NCBI GenBank assembly: GCA_030656615.1
Contig: JAUSOY010000038.1
Location: forward strand, 1 to 64,000
Direction of reading: 5' to 3'
Source: Bacteroidales bacterium
Lineage (GTDB): Bacteria; Bacteroidota; Bacteroidia; Bacteroidales; TTA-H9
DNA length: 64,000 nucleotides
Position numbers and translations under genes: made by a program. A model generated the notes under the pieces. It had not been told where the DNA came from and did not search any database. It was given only the letters and a program-made list of their open reading frames with translations. Positions 8,053 through 18,500 of the stretch are shown one piece after another; position 1 is the stretch's first letter, and every line of letters begins with the position of its first letter.

Positions 8053-8357
8053 GTGCATTGGCTGTTCATTATTTCGTTTTCTTTTTTTCTGTCTTTAAGT
8101 AGCAAATTGTCCGCTGTGTCGTTGTCTTTTTACACTGACGGCTAACGTGTGAACAACCCCAATTGCATTTATATCCACCATAGAAAACTGTGGATAAAAT
8201 CTTCCTGAAAAACCAAAATCCGGTGTTGAAGGTGTTTTCATGTGGGGCTTACCTGACTGTGATTGAGGGTTTTTGTTCCTTTGTAACAAAAATATTATAA
8301 AACCTTAAGTATACAAAATATCTGTTCAGATATTTCGATGCGTTTCTATGAAAAACC

Positions 8358-8392
8358 AAAGGCCGCTCACCCAATGGTAAACGGCCTTTTTT
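8358..8392 (-). terminator. Terminator downstream of trxB (possibly bidirectional)
   Basis: AAGGCCG (8359-8365) pairs with CGGCCTT (8382-8388) around a 16-nt loop. On the minus strand the stem is followed by TGGTTTTTC; on the plus strand by a T-run. It lies about 175 bp beyond the trxB stop. Confidence 0.65.
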
Positions 8393-8566
8393 CTCATAAT
8401 TTTTAAAACGTTATCGTTGGCTGTTCAACGAATATTCCGGAGAGTAATTCGTGCTAGTGCCCGAATGCTTGGATAGCCAAATAACTTACTTAAGCAGTAA
8501 TATCAATCAATGCCCATTCCTATTTATTAAACAATACACAAATAATCAATAAGCTCAGCTTACTCT

Positions 8567-9514
8567 TTAGGAAGCAAGGTAGCGTTCGGCTTCAATGGCT
8601 GCCATACAACCGGTGCCGGCAGCGGTAATGGCCTGACGGTAATGATGATCCTGAACATCGCCGGCAGCAAAAACGCCTTCCACATTGGTGGCTGTTTTGC
8701 CGGGTTCAGTGATAATGTATCCATTTTCATCCAAATTTACCTGGCCTTTGAAAATTTGTGCATTAGGACTATGTCCGATTGCTACGAAAAATCCTTCCAC
8801 ATCAAGCTTGCGGATTTCACCGGTTTTAAGATTTTCGATGATGGCTCCATTAACCGCTTTCATAAATCCTTGCTTTTCGCCAACAATTTCTTTGGTAGTC
8901 GAATCCCATATTACTTCAATATTGGGAGTATCAAAAACTTTATTTTGCATGGCTTTGGAAGCACGCAATTCATCACGACGGTGAATAAGGTAAACCTTAC
9001 GCGCCAGTTTGGCGAGATATGTAGCCTCTTCGCAGGCTGTATCTCCTCCACCAACAATGGCTACATCTTTTCCGCGATAAAAATATCCATCACAGGTTGC
9101 ACAGGCCGAAACGCCGGCACCCATAAATTCCTGTTCCGATTCCAGACCAAGCCATCTGGCAGATGCTCCGGTAGCAATAATTACCGAGTCTGCCATAATG
9201 GTTTTACCATCATCGGCTAAGGCTTTAAAAGGCTTTTGAGAAAAATCGACTTCGGTGATATTACCCCAACGAACATCGGCATCGAAACGTTGTGCTTGTT
9301 TTTTCAAATCTTCCATCATTTCAGGACCTTTGATGCCTTCCGGATAACCAGGGAAATTATCCACTTCGGTGGTTATTGTAAGCTGACCACCGGGTTGCAT
9401 TCCTTCATAAACAATGGGTTTCAGATCGGCACGTCCTGCATAAATGGCGGCGGTGTACCCGGCGGGCCCTGAACCGATAATCAGACAGCGGGTTTTTTCA
9501 ATATTTTCACTCAT
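8567..9514 (-). CDS. trxB: Thioredoxin-disulfide reductase TrxB
   Basis: A flavoprotein that uses NADPH to reduce thioredoxin in the cytoplasm. Its 315 aa are the normal length. It begins with the FAD-binding GSGPAGYTAAIYAGRA (about 14-29), has the redox-active CATCDG (CxxC) in the middle of the protein, the NADPH-binding GGGDTACEEATYLA, and the C-terminal FAD motif GVFAAGDVQDHHYRQAITAAGTGCMAA. ATG at 9514 places the first strand correctly. It appears monocistronic, with a terminator well downstream and a divergent T9SS gene upstream. Confidence 0.98.
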   Translation of the reverse strand: MSENIEKTRCLIIGSGPAGYTAAIYAGRADLKPIVYEGMQPGGQLTITTEVDNFPGYPEGIKGPEMMEDLKKQAQRFDADVRWGNITEVDFSQKPFKALADDGKTIMADSVIIATGASARWLGLESEQEFMGAGVSACATCDGYFYRGKDVAIVGGGDTACEEATYLAKLARKVYLIHRRDELRASKAMQNKVFDTPNIEVIWDSTTKEIVGEKQGFMKAVNGAIIENLKTGEIRKLDVEGFFVAIGHSPNAQIFKGQVNLDENGYIITEPGKTATNVEGVFAAGDVQDHHYRQAITAAGTGCMAAIEAERYLAS

Positions 9515-9682
9515 GGTTTGAATTATATGTTTTTAAGTAAATATTTTCGATGTCTGGGCATTGTCAAAAAACATTCCAGAAAAGAAACACGGAATTATTG
9601 GCGGGTTAAAGTGACAGTTTGGCATAATAAAAAACAAAAGTCACGATAAAATGTTATATTTCAGAAGCGACGCACATTTTTG

Positions 9683-9690
9683 TATTTTTG
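9683..9690 (+). promoter_or_regulatory. Candidate -7 box for the 797-aa T9SS protein
   Basis: TATTTTTG fits TAnnTTTG 43 bp before the start codon at 9733. No good TTG/TTTG box is seen at the expected 18-20 nt upstream, so this is tentative. Confidence 0.35.
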
Positions 9691-9732
9691 CCATCCACAC
9701 TTCAAATTTAGCCATTCAACAATTTAAATGCA

Positions 9733-12126
9733 ATGAGAATTACTTCCTTTTTTTACTCATGGGTTTCCGTGACGATACTACTACTTGTGGTACCCCAAGC
9801 CTTACCGGCTCAAAACATGAAAGTTAGCCGGGCACAATATTTCAGAAAAAGCCAACCGCTATCAGAAATGGAGGCCATATTACCCGGAAAAAAAGACCGC
9901 ACATGGAAAGATAGCCTGGTTAAGAATTTTACCCGTGAAGATTTTTTTAAAACTTCATTTGAGCCTTCACCAGCCATGATAGACCCTGTAAGACAGGCAT
10001 TTCCAGGAAGTCTTGTGAATACAGGACCATTACAAACCATTGAAGGAGTTGGTAATGTTAATTCTGTTTATCCTCCGGATACGGATGGTGATGTTGGTCC
10101 CAATCATTATTTCCAGATGATAAACCTGTCTTTTGCTATTTGGGACAAAGAAGGAAATAAATTATATGGACCTGTAAATAATTCCACACTTTGGAGTGGT
10201 TTTGCAGGCCCATGGGTTGGAACCAACGATGGAGACCCCATCATTTTATACGATCATGCCGCCGACCGTTGGTTTGCCAGTCAGTTTGCCGTAAATACAT
10301 CCAATGGAACATACTGGGAACTTATCGCCATTTCTGTTACTGGCGATCCTTTAGGTTCATGGTATCAGTATGCTTTCCAGTTTCCCGCTTTTAATGATTA
10401 TCCAAAAGTAGGTATATGGCCCGATGCTTATTACGCGTCTTTTAATATGTTTGGCAGTTATAACCGTGTTGCCGCTGCTGCCTGGGATCGTAATGCTATG
10501 ATTGCCGGCAATCCCAATGCACAAATGGTTCTGTTTGACTTACCACAAAATGCAGGCCCCTGGAGTATGCTTCCCGCCGATTGGGACGGCCCTACCCCAC
10601 CCACCGGCACACCAAATTATTTTGCGTATGTAAAGGACGGAGGCTCATCCGGAAACGACTATATGCATTTCTGGGAATTCAAGGTTAACTGGACCAATGT
10701 TGCCCTTTCTACCTTCGCACAGGCTTTTTCGCTTCAGGTAGAGCCTTTTGATTCGTATTTTTGCAGTGCACCTCGTCATGCCTGTATTCCACAGCCCAAC
10801 TCCACTCAGGGCCTAGAGACTTTGTCAGACCGTCTTATGTTCCGATTAAATTATCGCAATTTTGGAACACACCAGAGTATGGTCACCTGTCATTCGGTGG
10901 ATGCAGATGGTAACGCCCATGCCGGAGTAAGATGGTACGAATTCCGCAAAACCGGAACATCGCCCTGGAGTATTTATCAACAGGGCACATATGCGCCTGA
11001 TATCACAAACCGCTGGATGCCCAGTGTCGCCATCAATTCAAAAGGTGTTATTGCCATCGGTTATTCGGTTTCTAGCGAAACCGTTTTCCCGTCCATCCGC
11101 TATGCCGGACGCACTGCCAATGCACCTCTTGGAACTATGAATCTTCAGGAAGTGGAAGCTGTAACAGGAACTAATTCTCAGGGGAATTATGCACGTTGGG
11201 GCGATTATGCCAAGATGTCAGTAGATCCGACTGATGATAGTACATTCTGGTTTACCACTGAATACAATAAAGGTGGATGGAAAACGAAAATTATTGAATT
11301 TGACTTCTCCGCTGTAGCCGGACCCGATGCGTTTGCCGGACCCGATACAAATATGTGTAACCTTATTCCGTATCTGGTGGGAGGTGCATCGGCATCCAAT
11401 TCACGTTTATTGCAATGGACATCTACCGGTGACGGTTATTTTAGCCGTCCCAACGACATCAACCCCATTTATTTTTATGGAAGTAATGACAAAACCAATG
11501 GCCAGGTAAAACTGATCCTTACTGCGCAAGGATATATTGTGGGTGATTCGGATAGTGATACCATGCTCCTTACCTTAAGTCCTTCCCCCATCGTACATGC
11601 AGGCCCTGATACATTAATATGTAAGGACGGGATTGCCGAATTACACGGTAGCGCAACTAATTACACAAGCAGTATCTGGACAACAAAAGGCGATGGAACG
11701 TTCTCGCTTCCTGATTCATTGGTCACCAATTACTTTCCAGGAAGCAGCGATATTCTGAAAGGATATGCACGGCTCACCCTGACAGCCGAAGCAATTGAAC
11801 CTTGTCCTCAACCCATGGCTGACGAAATGAGGGTCAATATTGACCAATGTACCGCAATAGAGGATCAGGTACTTATTCCTGAACTGAAAATATACCCCAA
11901 CCCATCGGACGGAGTATTCTATTTATCGGTCAAAGAAACCGGTGGCACTCCATTCCGCATAAGTGTAAGTGACGCTAACGGACAGGTGATTTTCACGAAA
12001 TATTATACCAATCCTGCTGCCAGCATCACCAACAGTTTAAATCTTAGCTACCTACCCAAAGGAACGTATTTTATTAAAATCGAATCGCGTAATACTGAAC
12101 GCAGCCAGAAGATTATTCTAAACTAA
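9733..12126 (+). CDS. Secreted T9SS-sorted protein of unknown function (797 aa)
   Basis: The first ~27 residues are a signal peptide (hydrophobic VTILLLVVPQALPAQ). The body (about 110-535) includes VYPPDTDGDVGPNHYFQMIN, a segment I associate with large exported Bacteroidota proteins that look like beta-propellers; I see no catalytic motif. Two ~75-aa modules follow (about 538-610 and 625-700), each starting AGPDT and containing a cysteine soon after and GDG-x-FS, so they are tandem relatives. The last ~75 residues form a type A T9SS sorting domain (LKIYPNPSDGVFYLSV ... LPKGTYFIKI ... KIILN), which targets the protein to the cell surface or medium. It is divergent from trxB and followed by a long-loop hairpin. 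The function is not recognisable; cell-surface adhesion or hydrolysis are only guesses. Confidence 0.85.
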   Translation: MRITSFFYSWVSVTILLLVVPQALPAQNMKVSRAQYFRKSQPLSEMEAILPGKKDRTWKDSLVKNFTREDFFKTSFEPSPAMIDPVRQAFPGSLVNTGPLQTIEGVGNVNSVYPPDTDGDVGPNHYFQMINLSFAIWDKEGNKLYGPVNNSTLWSGFAGPWVGTNDGDPIILYDHAADRWFASQFAVNTSNGTYWELIAISVTGDPLGSWYQYAFQFPAFNDYPKVGIWPDAYYASFNMFGSYNRVAAAAWDRNAMIAGNPNAQMVLFDLPQNAGPWSMLPADWDGPTPPTGTPNYFAYVKDGGSSGNDYMHFWEFKVNWTNVALSTFAQAFSLQVEPFDSYFCSAPRHACIPQPNSTQGLETLSDRLMFRLNYRNFGTHQSMVTCHSVDADGNAHAGVRWYEFRKTGTSPWSIYQQGTYAPDITNRWMPSVAINSKGVIAIGYSVSSETVFPSIRYAGRTANAPLGTMNLQEVEAVTGTNSQGNYARWGDYAKMSVDPTDDSTFWFTTEYNKGGWKTKIIEFDFSAVAGPDAFAGPDTNMCNLIPYLVGGASASNSRLLQWTSTGDGYFSRPNDINPIYFYGSNDKTNGQVKLILTAQGYIVGDSDSDTMLLTLSPSPIVHAGPDTLICKDGIAELHGSATNYTSSIWTTKGDGTFSLPDSLVTNYFPGSSDILKGYARLTLTAEAIEPCPQPMADEMRVNIDQCTAIEDQVLIPELKIYPNPSDGVFYLSVKETGGTPFRISVSDANGQVIFTKYYTNPAASITNSLNLSYLPKGTYFIKIESRNTERSQKIILN

Positions 12127-12139
12127 ATACTAACAGATA

Positions 12140-12187
12140 GCCGCCGTTTCTGACATTATTGATTTTCAATGATTCAGAGCCGGCGGC
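12140..12187 (+). terminator. Possible terminator, long-loop hairpin
   Basis: GCCGCCG (12140-12146) and CGGCGGC (12181-12187) can pair around a 34-nt loop, with a T-rich ATTTATATTT following. It lies 13 bp beyond the T9SS gene stop. The long loop makes it weaker than the others listed. Confidence 0.45.
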
Positions 12188-12228
12188 ATTTATATTTAAA
12201 AATCCCAAGGCATAATCCATAAAATTAT

Positions 12229-12258
12229 TTTGGTCGTAAACAGAAAATCGTATATTTG
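12229..12258 (+). promoter_or_regulatory. Promoter of tRNA-Pro
   Basis: TTTG (12229-12232), an 18-nt spacer and TATATTTG (12251-12258) give a near-ideal Bacteroidota promoter 38 bp before the tRNA 5' end. Confidence 0.8.
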
Positions 12259-12296
12259 CAGCCGCTTTCTGATAGCCAAAGAAAGTTTAACAGGTT

Positions 12297-12373
12297 CGGG
12301 GTGTGGCGCAGTTGGCTAGCGTACTTGCATGGGGTGCAAGGGGTCGTGAGTTCGAGTCTCACCACTCCGACCA
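12297..12373 (+). tRNA. tRNA-Pro (anticodon GGG)
   Basis: A complete cloverleaf: acceptor arm CGGGGTG/CACTCCG (one G-T pair), D arm with AGTTGGCTAGC, anticodon stem CTTGC/GCAAG with loop ATGGGGT giving anticodon GGG, T arm with GTTCGAGTC, discriminator A and an encoded CCA. It decodes CCC and CCU proline codons. It has its own promoter and a strong terminator, so it is a single-gene transcript. Confidence 0.96.
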
Positions 12374-12380
12374 AACCGAA

Positions 12381-12410
12381 AAAAGAGAAGCTTTTGCTTC
12401 TCTTTTTTTT
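12381..12410 (+). terminator. Rho-independent terminator of tRNA-Pro
   Basis: AAAGAGAAGC and GCTTCTCTTT form a 10-bp stem around TTTT, followed by more T residues. It starts 9 bp after the tRNA CCA. Confidence 0.9.
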
Positions 12411-12451
12411 ACCCTTATCTGAAGATATCCAACGATATAAATTTCCTTTTT

Positions 12452-13111
12452 TTATTTCCGGGGAAGATAACCCCAGTATTCCAGATCACTGATATGATTA
12501 ATTTCCTTTGTTCCTCCATCGTGCAATAAAATCATCCGTGTAGAAACATCCATAATATTATGGTAATCATGATCGGTGATGATGAAGCCTTTATTTTTTG
12601 ATTGCTCGCGAATCAAATTCTTGATATCCTCCTTATATACTGGAGCCACACCATTAAAGGGCTCGTCGATTAAAATAAATTCTGCATCCGAAAAAATGAT
12701 GAGATAAATCTCAAGCAGACGTTTCTCACCGCCTGATAATTGTTTACTCATTTTACCGACTAAAGCCTGAATACACGGTACACTTCGGATTATTTCAGCG
12801 TTTTCTTTATCGCAAAATAAAGAAATTATATTTCTGACACTTAGATGATTTGGCAAAAAGCCATTTTGGGGCAGGAAATTGATTAGTTTGCGGGCATCAT
12901 ATAATCCAAGTAATCGCTTAGAAGCAATTTTGATGAATTTATTATCGGCCCTAAGGGAACCAAAAATGATTTTTAATAAGGTAGTTTTGCCCGAACCATT
13001 CCTTCCCAAAAGACCAATGATTTCACCTTTATTACACTGGATAAATACATCGGTCAGAACCTGTTTATTCCAGAAATTTTTTAACACACTGTCAACGTGT
13101 AAACTACTCAT
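12452..13111 (-). CDS. ABC transporter ATP-binding protein
   Basis: A 219-aa ABC-type ATPase with Walker A GLLGRNGSGKTT (about 33-44), signature QLSGGEKRLLEIYLI, Walker B EFILIDEPFNGVAP and the switch histidine in GFIITDHDYHN. This layout resembles LptB-type and other short-linker exporter ATPases. The substrate cannot be told. It overlaps by 8 bp the upstream gene for a 97-aa membrane protein, and no conventional 5-6 helix permease is nearby, so that tiny protein is the only visible partner. The pair may be an unusual two-gene transporter or a non-transport ABC system. Confidence 0.88.
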   Translation of the reverse strand: MSSLHVDSVLKNFWNKQVLTDVFIQCNKGEIIGLLGRNGSGKTTLLKIIFGSLRADNKFIKIASKRLLGLYDARKLINFLPQNGFLPNHLSVRNIISLFCDKENAEIIRSVPCIQALVGKMSKQLSGGEKRLLEIYLIIFSDAEFILIDEPFNGVAPVYKEDIKNLIREQSKNKGFIITDHDYHNIMDVSTRMILLHDGGTKEINHISDLEYWGYLPRK

Positions 13112-13397
13112 AGAGAATCATTAATAAACCTATTAGAACACTTATTATGATTGTAGAAACCCAGAGTGCAATTTTACTCAGTCCCATATTATGATAAAAA
13201 ACATATTCATTTGGCCGATTGATTTCGTATGTATAGAAATGAAAGAGTAAAGCGAAAAATATATACATTGAACCCACGCTTCCAATCGAGAAATGGTCTG
13301 TAATGCTCCATCGGAGCGTTTCCAAGGCCACTGAAATGGCCAGTGTCGGAATAATCAGTTTTATATAAAATACGAAAATGCCGGTAAGTATTCTCAT
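13104..13397 (-). CDS. Small integral membrane protein, partner of the ABC ATPase
   Basis: A 97-aa protein with about three hydrophobic segments: residues 4-24 (GIFVFYIKLIIPTLAISVA), 38-55 (IGSVGSMYIFFALLFHFY) and 74-95 (IALWVSTIIISVLIGLLMIL). Between the second and third lies a loop NRPNEYVFYHNMGLSK, which could be the coupling helix that touches the ATPase. The stop overlaps the ABC ATPase start by 8 bp, so the two proteins are very probably made together. I do not recognise a named family; a half-size permease acting as an oligomer is an inference. Confidence 0.75.
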   Translation of the reverse strand: MRILTGIFVFYIKLIIPTLAISVALETLRWSITDHFSIGSVGSMYIFFALLFHFYTYEINRPNEYVFYHNMGLSKIALWVSTIIISVLIGLLMILYE

Positions 13398-13506
13398 TAA
13401 ACGCTTATGACTAATTGCATACTATATAATAAACTCCGGATCTTAGGAGAAATTGTGCCAGCATTAATTTCTGATTTATAAACAACAATATGGTTCGAGA
13501 AATTAC

Positions 13507-14754
13507 TTATTTGCCTTCTTCCTTCAGAATAAGCCTTAATGAACTGTTTTTAGTAAAATAATTTACTGCCCAATTGATAAAAATAATGAGTTTATTGCGT
13601 ACACTTAAAATAAGCATCAGATGAAGAAACATCCAGATATACCACGCAAAATATCCTTTAAACTTCATAAAAGGCAAATCCACAATGGCTTTATTGGTTC
13701 CGACGGTTGCCATTGAACCCAAATCCCTGTATTCATAGTCCGTTAACTTTTTATTGAATTGCAGCGCCATAATATTCTTTGCGAGATTTTTTCCCTGATG
13801 AATGGCCACATTAGCTACTTGCGGATGTCCCGACGGATAATCGGGTGTTTCCATATAGGCAATGTCGCCAATAGCGAAAATCGATTCATGCCCTTTAAGC
13901 CTGTTTATTCTATCAACTTTATAACGATTACTACAAGTAATCAAGTCCTCCGAAATTCCAGTGAGTACATTGCCTGTAACACCTGCCGCCCAAATAACAT
14001 TCTTACTTTTAATTACTTCACCACTATTTAGTTTCACCACCTTTCCGTCATAAGACTGTACAATAACACCCGTTTTTAAAATGACACCCAGGCCCTCCAG
14101 ATATCTCATAGACGCCTGTTGAGCCATTGCACTCATACTGTTTAATGTATGAGAACTTCCTTCGAGGAGGATAATTTGAAGACGCGAGAAATCTATTCTG
14201 GGATAATCTTTCGGAAGAACATCTCGTTTAATTTCGGCAAAAGCACCCGATAATTCGACTCCGGTAGGCCCTCCCCCAACGATGACGATATTAAACAAAC
14301 TTTCCTTTTCTTGTTCTTCAACATATAGTATTTTTTCAAAAGTCTCAATAATGGCGTTACGGATTTGAATGGCCTGATGGGTGGTTTTCAAACTATACGC
14401 ATTTTTTCTAAGTTCTTCATTATCATAAAAATTCGTTTTGCATCCGGTGGCAATTACAAGATAGTCAAACACAAAATCACCAATACTCGTATGCAAGGAT
14501 TTTGACAATGGATCTACTGAAATTACCTCAGCAAGACGAATCCTGACATCTTTTCGTTTCTGAAAAATTTTGCGAAAAGGAAAGGAAATACTCGAGGGTT
14601 CTATTTGAGACGTTGCTACCTGATAAAATAAGGGTTGAAACTGATGATGATTCAATTGATCGATTAGCAGAATATCAAACACATCGTTTTTCAAATTATG
14701 AATTAACTGTAATCCTGCAAAACCTCCACCAACTACTACAATCTTTTTTTTCAT
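13507..14754 (-). CDS. ndh: Type II NADH:quinone oxidoreductase (NDH-2)
   Basis: A membrane-bound single-subunit flavoprotein that passes electrons from NADH to quinone without pumping protons. The ORF track starts at GTG 14790, but the ATG at 14754 gives MKKKIVVVGGGFAGLQ, the normal N-terminal FAD motif, so I use that (415 aa). Other motifs are HHQFQPLFYQVATSQIEPSSIS, the NADH-binding IVGGGPTGVELSGAFAEI, and IFAIGDIAYM near the second FAD site. The C-terminus has the hydrophobic GYFAWYIWMFLHLMLIL and a basic tail for membrane attachment. It stands alone between the ABC pair and the DCC-family gene. Confidence 0.93.
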   Translation of the reverse strand: MKKKIVVVGGGFAGLQLIHNLKNDVFDILLIDQLNHHQFQPLFYQVATSQIEPSSISFPFRKIFQKRKDVRIRLAEVISVDPLSKSLHTSIGDFVFDYLVIATGCKTNFYDNEELRKNAYSLKTTHQAIQIRNAIIETFEKILYVEEQEKESLFNIVIVGGGPTGVELSGAFAEIKRDVLPKDYPRIDFSRLQIILLEGSSHTLNSMSAMAQQASMRYLEGLGVILKTGVIVQSYDGKVVKLNSGEVIKSKNVIWAAGVTGNVLTGISEDLITCSNRYKVDRINRLKGHESIFAIGDIAYMETPDYPSGHPQVANVAIHQGKNLAKNIMALQFNKKLTDYEYRDLGSMATVGTNKAIVDLPFMKFKGYFAWYIWMFLHLMLILSVRNKLIIFINWAVNYFTKNSSLRLILKEEGK

Positions 14755-14947
14755 TCCGAATTTTGTATTTGGGGCTAAACAAATTACCACTCATATAGTT
14801 TCATCCATGATGTCAAAAATTTCACATAAACGATCCGAAATTGAAATAACAGAAACTGAAATCCGTAGAAATTAACCCTCTAATTTCTGTTACAAGAATT
14901 CAAATGGCTTTTAAAAGTTCAGCATAAAATCTTTCCCGATAATTCAA

Positions 14948-15352
14948 CTAATCTAAAAATCTATCCATAATTTCTGCAGAAGGTATCATGCAACTTTCTT
15001 TTCTTCCAAACCATCGATACCTTTTTTTTGCAATAAATCCATAGATTCCGTTGCGCAAGGGTTCAGGGATTAGGATAAAAACATAGAATACTTTCCATGG
15101 CCAACCGATTGACTTAAAAACCTCTAAACTCGCAGTGGCTTTCAAAAATACCAAGTCGTTTTTAATTAAGACAAAGGAGTCTAAATCATCCTCCGGCAAA
15201 TCAAAGCGTTTTAATAATTCCTGTCCCTGCATTCCCTGGTGTGAAGCAAAACGGAATATTGCATCCGAATCTCTTTTAATAACAAATTTTACGATGCCAC
15301 AACAGAGATTACAAACGCCATCAAAAAGAATTATGTTATCGTTTTCCTTCAA
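14948..15352 (-). CDS. DCC-family protein (DUF393, thiol-disulfide-like)
   Basis: A 134-aa protein of the DUF393/YuxK family. The signature DGVCNLC (about 11-17) gives the DxxCxxC pattern for which the family is named, followed by VKFVIKRDSDAIFRFASHQG. The family is predicted to have a thioredoxin-like fold and thiol-disulfide exchange activity; a substrate is unknown. The C-terminal half has the typical hydrophobic VFYVFILIPEPLRNGIYGFIAKKRYRWFGR. The only in-frame start between the upstream stop and the DCC motif is TTG at 15352, so it appears to use a TTG start. Confidence 0.85.
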   Translation of the reverse strand: MKENDNIILFDGVCNLCCGIVKFVIKRDSDAIFRFASHQGMQGQELLKRFDLPEDDLDSFVLIKNDLVFLKATASLEVFKSIGWPWKVFYVFILIPEPLRNGIYGFIAKKRYRWFGRKESCMIPSAEIMDRFLD

Positions 15353-15594
15353 TACCAGATTGTTTAGATAAAAGACAGCATACTATAAAAACAACTTTAA
15401 TTATAAAAGGTTTTTATTCTATGACGTCTCTTTCTCATGCATTACTTTACGAATTAACAATAAAAATGGCAATCCTTAAGCCATTTTTGAAATTGAATTG
15501 TTAATTATTTTATGAAGTATGACGTTGTATATGCTAGTACAAATACTGTATATATCGACATGGTACACGTATATTATTAACAAAAACCTGAACT

Positions 15595-18500
15595 ATGAAA
15601 ACATTCTTTTACTTTCTTCGTGGTTCCTCCACGCTGATGTTGGGTATTTTAATGTGTTCCTTATCATTGAATGCTCAGGTTAGTCAACCGGAAGACAATC
15701 CAAATCTAGATCGGATACCCTTCGCTGCCCGAACTTTACCAACAGCACCTACCGATGGGCTGTTACCTTTGGGACCTGTAACTGTCGACGATTTTGACAA
15801 TTTCAATCTGGGGACTGATTTTGCCGAGGGGCATATATCATCAAATCCGCTCAATCCTACCGAAATATTTGTAACCTTCAACGCTTCCGGAAGTGCCGGC
15901 GGCAATGGACATTATACATTAAACGGATATGATTGGCTAACAACCAATCCATCATGGGGTGGAACCATGTATGGTGATGTTCTTTCTGCTTATAGCGGAA
16001 GTGGATATCTATATTATGAAAATATGTATGGTTCTGGTTCCATCCAAGGAGCTAAGGTGGCTCGATCTGACAACGGTGGAGTAAGCTGGAATTCTCCTGT
16101 AATTGCCATTGCAGGGAACGATAAAAACTGGATGGCCGCTGACCAAACAAACGGTCCGTATGCAAATTCGGTATACACAACAATGACCAATGGAAGCGCC
16201 GGAAATTTTGCCCGGAGTACTAATAACGGTCAAACATGGCAATCGACCTTTGCGCCTTCTACTCAAGGACTTCCTGGGATGATGGTATGTGTAGGCCCTG
16301 ATGGCAGCACACCCGGCGGTTCGGTATATGTAGTCACTAATGGTGGCAGCACCTTTGCATCTACCTATACGTTCTATCGCTCTCTTGACGGTGGCACAAC
16401 CTTTCAACTGATGTCATCGCAGCAATGGGCCGGCTATGTAGGATCAAATGTTAGTAACAGACACTCGGTAGAAAATATGCGTACTCGTCCATATCCTTTT
16501 ATCTCTGCCGATAACAGCAATGGTCCCCACAGTGGAAGACTTTATGGAGTTTATACAACCAATGACCCTCCTGGTAATGGAAACAAACCTGACATTTGGA
16601 TCAGGTATTCTGATAATGGAGGACAGGCGTGGTCGGCTGCAAAAAGAGTTAATGATGATGCAAACTCAGCCAATAATCACAACTTTATGCCAGCCGTGTG
16701 GACCGATGTTGAAACTGGACGGGTTTATCTGCAATGGATGGATACCCGCGATTGTCCAACCTCCGATAGTGCACTAATTTATGCCACGTATAGTGATGAT
16801 GGTGGCGAAAGTTTTGTACCTAATCAGGCAGTTTCAAATAAAAAAATGAAAATAAACTGTTCTACCTGTGGTGGCGGTGGAACGCCTAGATATCAGGGAG
16901 ACTATAATGCTGTAACTTCCAATAAAAAAGTTGCTACTTTAACCTGGACCGATTTCCGAAATGGCAGTTTCGGAAGTTATACTTCTTATTTTCCCGATTT
17001 TGCTTTGCGCTTGTCATACATCACAAATGATACCCTAGTGGATAGTCTCGGCATGTCAATGGAAATACCGGCAGTTAAATTATATTCCGATACCGCTGTT
17101 TTTTCAGCAGACGTTCAGCCGACACCTCCTCAGGGAAGTTTCTCATTTCATTTCCCCGAAGGCAACGAACTGACATCCTTTCCTGGTTCACTACCAATGT
17201 ATGTTCTACGCAGCCCGGATGTTCCTGCAGGAACATATCTGTTAACCCTTACAGCTCAAAGCCCTAATGGCACTCCTGTACATAAACGCAGCCAATTCTT
17301 CAAAGTGGTAAATGTAGCACCAACAGCAGGATTTGCCGCAAGTCAAACGGGAATATGCACAGATGCAGCCATCGATTTCTATGATCAGTCATCGGGCACT
17401 CCTACCAGTTGGAACTGGACATTCTCCGGTGCCACGCCCGCTTCTTCCACAGAACAGAATCCCACAGGTATCGTATACAGTCAAACAGGCCTATACACAG
17501 TAATCCTTTCTGTATCTAATGCGTACGGCTCAAACACAATCACAAAAACGCAGTATATTACGGTATCCAATCAACCTGGTTCGCCAACTGTAACGGCATC
17601 TTCTGCCTGTGAAGGAATGTCCTTTTCTCCGCTGGGTGCTACAGGTACCGATTTGACCTGGTATTCTGATATAAATCTGAGTAATCAGGTGGCTACTGGT
17701 GCTTCATACACACCACAAGTTAGTGCTGCAGGTACTTATACATATTATGTAACACAAGGATCTTCCGGTTGCGAAAGTGATGCAACTCCAGTTGATTTGG
17801 TGATATATCCGAAACCTGTTGCCAGCTTTAGCAGCATTGATGCAACATGCTCTTCCTATCCAGCCTTCCAGCTTACACAAGGATCGCCAGCCGGTGGTGT
17901 TTATTCAGGTCCCGGAGTATCAAACAATATGTTTTCACCAGCTACAGCGGGAGTTGGCACCTGGGATTTGATGTATATCTATACCAGCATCAACGATTGT
18001 TCAGATACTGCCTATCAAAGTATAGAGGTCATGCTATCGCCGGATGCCAGTTTACAAGCCTTTACACCAGTATGCCTTAGCGAAGCACCCTTCACTTTAA
18101 CGGGTGGTACACCAGCGGGTGGTACATTTAGTGGTACAGGCGTTCAAAATGGAATATTTAATCCAAGCATTGCTGGTGCCGGTAGCCACACGCTAACCTA
18201 TACCGTGGCCGGAACAGGTTCATGTGATGGTGTTGCCCAACAGAGCGTTACCGTTTATCCCTTACCTGCCGTTGATTTAGGTGCCGATACCATGCTTTGC
18301 GCCAATCTGACACTGATGCTGGATGCTCAAACGCCAAATGTTCAGTCGTATCTCTGGTATCCCGGTGGCGAAACAACTTCATCCATCACCATCGATTCTA
18401 CGGGTATTGGAATAGGCACCAAAGAATTCAGAGTAACAGCCACAAGCACTCAAAGCTGTGTAAAAACCAGTACCATTAATGTTAGCTTCAAGGATTGTAC

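Larger units (their letters stand above)
7827..8566. other. 740-bp stretch without a convincing gene
   Basis: Between hsdR and trxB I see no gene. The small ORFs here (66 and 64 aa) have no recognisable features. The stretch contains a structured palindromic element (7977-8052), a segment GGCTAACGTGTGAACAACCC of the kind I recall near repeated elements in Bacteroidota, and the trxB terminator (8358-8392). It marks the boundary of the restriction island. Confidence 0.6.

Noticed and set aside
7902-8102. 66-aa plus-strand ORF in the gap upstream of hsdR
   Set aside because: It reads through a structured repeat and shows no coding signs; the 64-aa ORF at 8095-8289 is dismissed for the same reason.
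8642-9220. 192-aa ORF antisense to trxB
   Set aside because: It is a shadow of the highly conserved trxB gene, with no recognisable motif or start signal.
12256-12492. 78-aa ORF across tRNA-Pro
   Set aside because: It is a translation of the tRNA and its terminator.
16009-16407. 132-aa minus-strand ORF inside the 1060-aa T9SS gene
   Set aside because: Cys/Arg-rich composition typical of a reversed reading of Asp-box coding sequence; no family match.
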